Part shown: piece by piece, positions 5,878 to 6,191 of the stretch
Layout of the letters: each line of letters opens with the position of its first letter
Numbering within the stretch: position 1 is the first letter of the stretch
Origin: an uncultured Collinsella sp.
Lineage (GTDB): Bacteria > Actinomycetota > Coriobacteriia > Coriobacteriales > Coriobacteriaceae
NCBI GenBank assembly: GCA_934655835.1
Contig: CAKUHM010000086.1
Span: forward strand, 1 to 6,191
Reading direction: 5' to 3'
DNA: 6,191 nt
Notes under the pieces: generated by a model
What the model was told of the DNA's origin: nothing
Databases searched by the model: none
The model's input: the letters and a program-made list of their open reading frames with translations, nothing else
Translations under genes and position numbers: made by a program

Positions 5878-6191
5878 TTATTCGCCTTCCTCGACAACCT
5901 CGAGCGAATAGCCCTGGTTGCGCGACGCGCGAATGGCAACGTTGGCACCAAGCGCCGTCAGCTTTTTGCGCAGGTACGAGATATAGACCCACACCACGTT
6001 GGCGCCTTCGGGCGCGTCCTCACCCCAAACCTCGAGCATCAGACGTTCAGTGGGCATGCGCGTGCCGGCGTTGCGCATAAAGAGTTCCATAAGCTGAAAC
6101 TCGCGATTGGCCAGGTGCCCCTCGCCCAAGGGTCCCACAAGCGTGCAAGCCGCCGTGTCGAGGCGCACGTTACCCACGCTGAGCGTCGTGG
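5878..6191 (-). CDS. Response regulator, OmpR/PhoB family (C-terminal winged-helix domain only)
   Basis: This is the DNA-binding half of a two-component response regulator. The frame is open to the right edge, so the phosphoacceptor receiver domain lies outside the window and only 103 codons are visible. The visible part reads through LSVGNVRLDTAACTL and then the winged helix: LANREFQLMELFMRNAGTR (the start of the helical core), ERLMLEVWGED, and VWVYISYLRKKL, the recognition-helix region typical of OmpR/PhoB proteins. It ends in the wing GYSLEV. A GTG at 6177 is an internal valine codon and not the real start, because the family needs an N-terminal receiver. Its stop is two bases before the kinase GTG, so the two form one operon. 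Its targets may include the ABC genes on the same strand, but no operator could be identified. Confidence 0.92.
   Translation of the reverse strand, partial: TTLSVGNVRLDTAACTLVGPLGEGHLANREFQLMELFMRNAGTRMPTERLMLEVWGEDAPEGANVVWVYISYLRKKLTALGANVAIRASRNQGYSLEVVEEGE
5885..5892 (-). promoter_or_regulatory. Ribosome-binding site deciding the kinase start
   Basis: GAGGAAGG on the minus strand lies inside the last codons of the response regulator, nine bases before GTG 5875. It favours that GTG over the ATG at 5848 and implies translational coupling of regulator and kinase. Confidence 0.6.

Noticed and set aside
4856..5911. Long plus-strand open frame (351 codons) opposite the kinase
   Set aside because: It is a shadow of the GC-rich kinase gene. 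Its product is rich in Arg, His and Ala with no domain signal, while the minus strand shows complete HisKA and ATPase motifs.

Overview
The window looks like chromosomal DNA of a moderately high-GC Gram-positive gut actinobacterium. The best guess is a Coriobacteriia member close to Collinsella. The grounds are GC-rich third codon positions, the protein style (MacB/FtsX-type ABC permease, VanS-like histidine kinase, GyrI-like protein, ClC transporter), a Gram-positive type LexA box, and intergenic repeats of a kind I associate with Collinsella. The genus is recalled from memory and was not tested by a search.

Layout. On the minus strand at the left are an ABC transporter ATPase (1150-1851) and, five bases downstream of it, the first 381 codons of its large permease (1-1144), which runs off the left edge. 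On the plus strand in the middle are two apparently separate transcription units. The first is a GyrI-like small-molecule-binding protein (2123-2761) behind a perfect 14-bp LexA/SOS-type palindrome. The second is a ClC-family transporter (2932-4182) whose motifs point to the fluoride/proton antiporter branch (CLC-F). On the minus strand at the right are a two-component histidine kinase (4514-5875) and the C-terminal DNA-binding domain of its OmpR/PhoB-type response regulator (5878 to the edge).

Non-coding structure is rich. A 43-bp element occurs twice in inverted orientation (1908-1950 and 4464-4506, 41/43 identical) and brackets exactly the two plus-strand genes. The convergent gap after the ClC gene holds a tandem array of about 62-bp units, each carrying a palindrome, one of them a perfect 16-bp hairpin. 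The ClC leader carries a promoter-like pair followed by a terminator-like hairpin ending just before the start codon.

Working together. The kinase and regulator form one operon, and the ATPase and permease form another. Two-component systems next to ABC exporters of this class often control them in response to peptides, antibiotics or envelope stress. Here the two pairs share a strand but are separated by the plus-strand island. A functional link is therefore plausible but not shown. The island itself reads as a stress or toxicant module: a possible SOS-controlled GyrI-like protein and a possible fluoride exporter.
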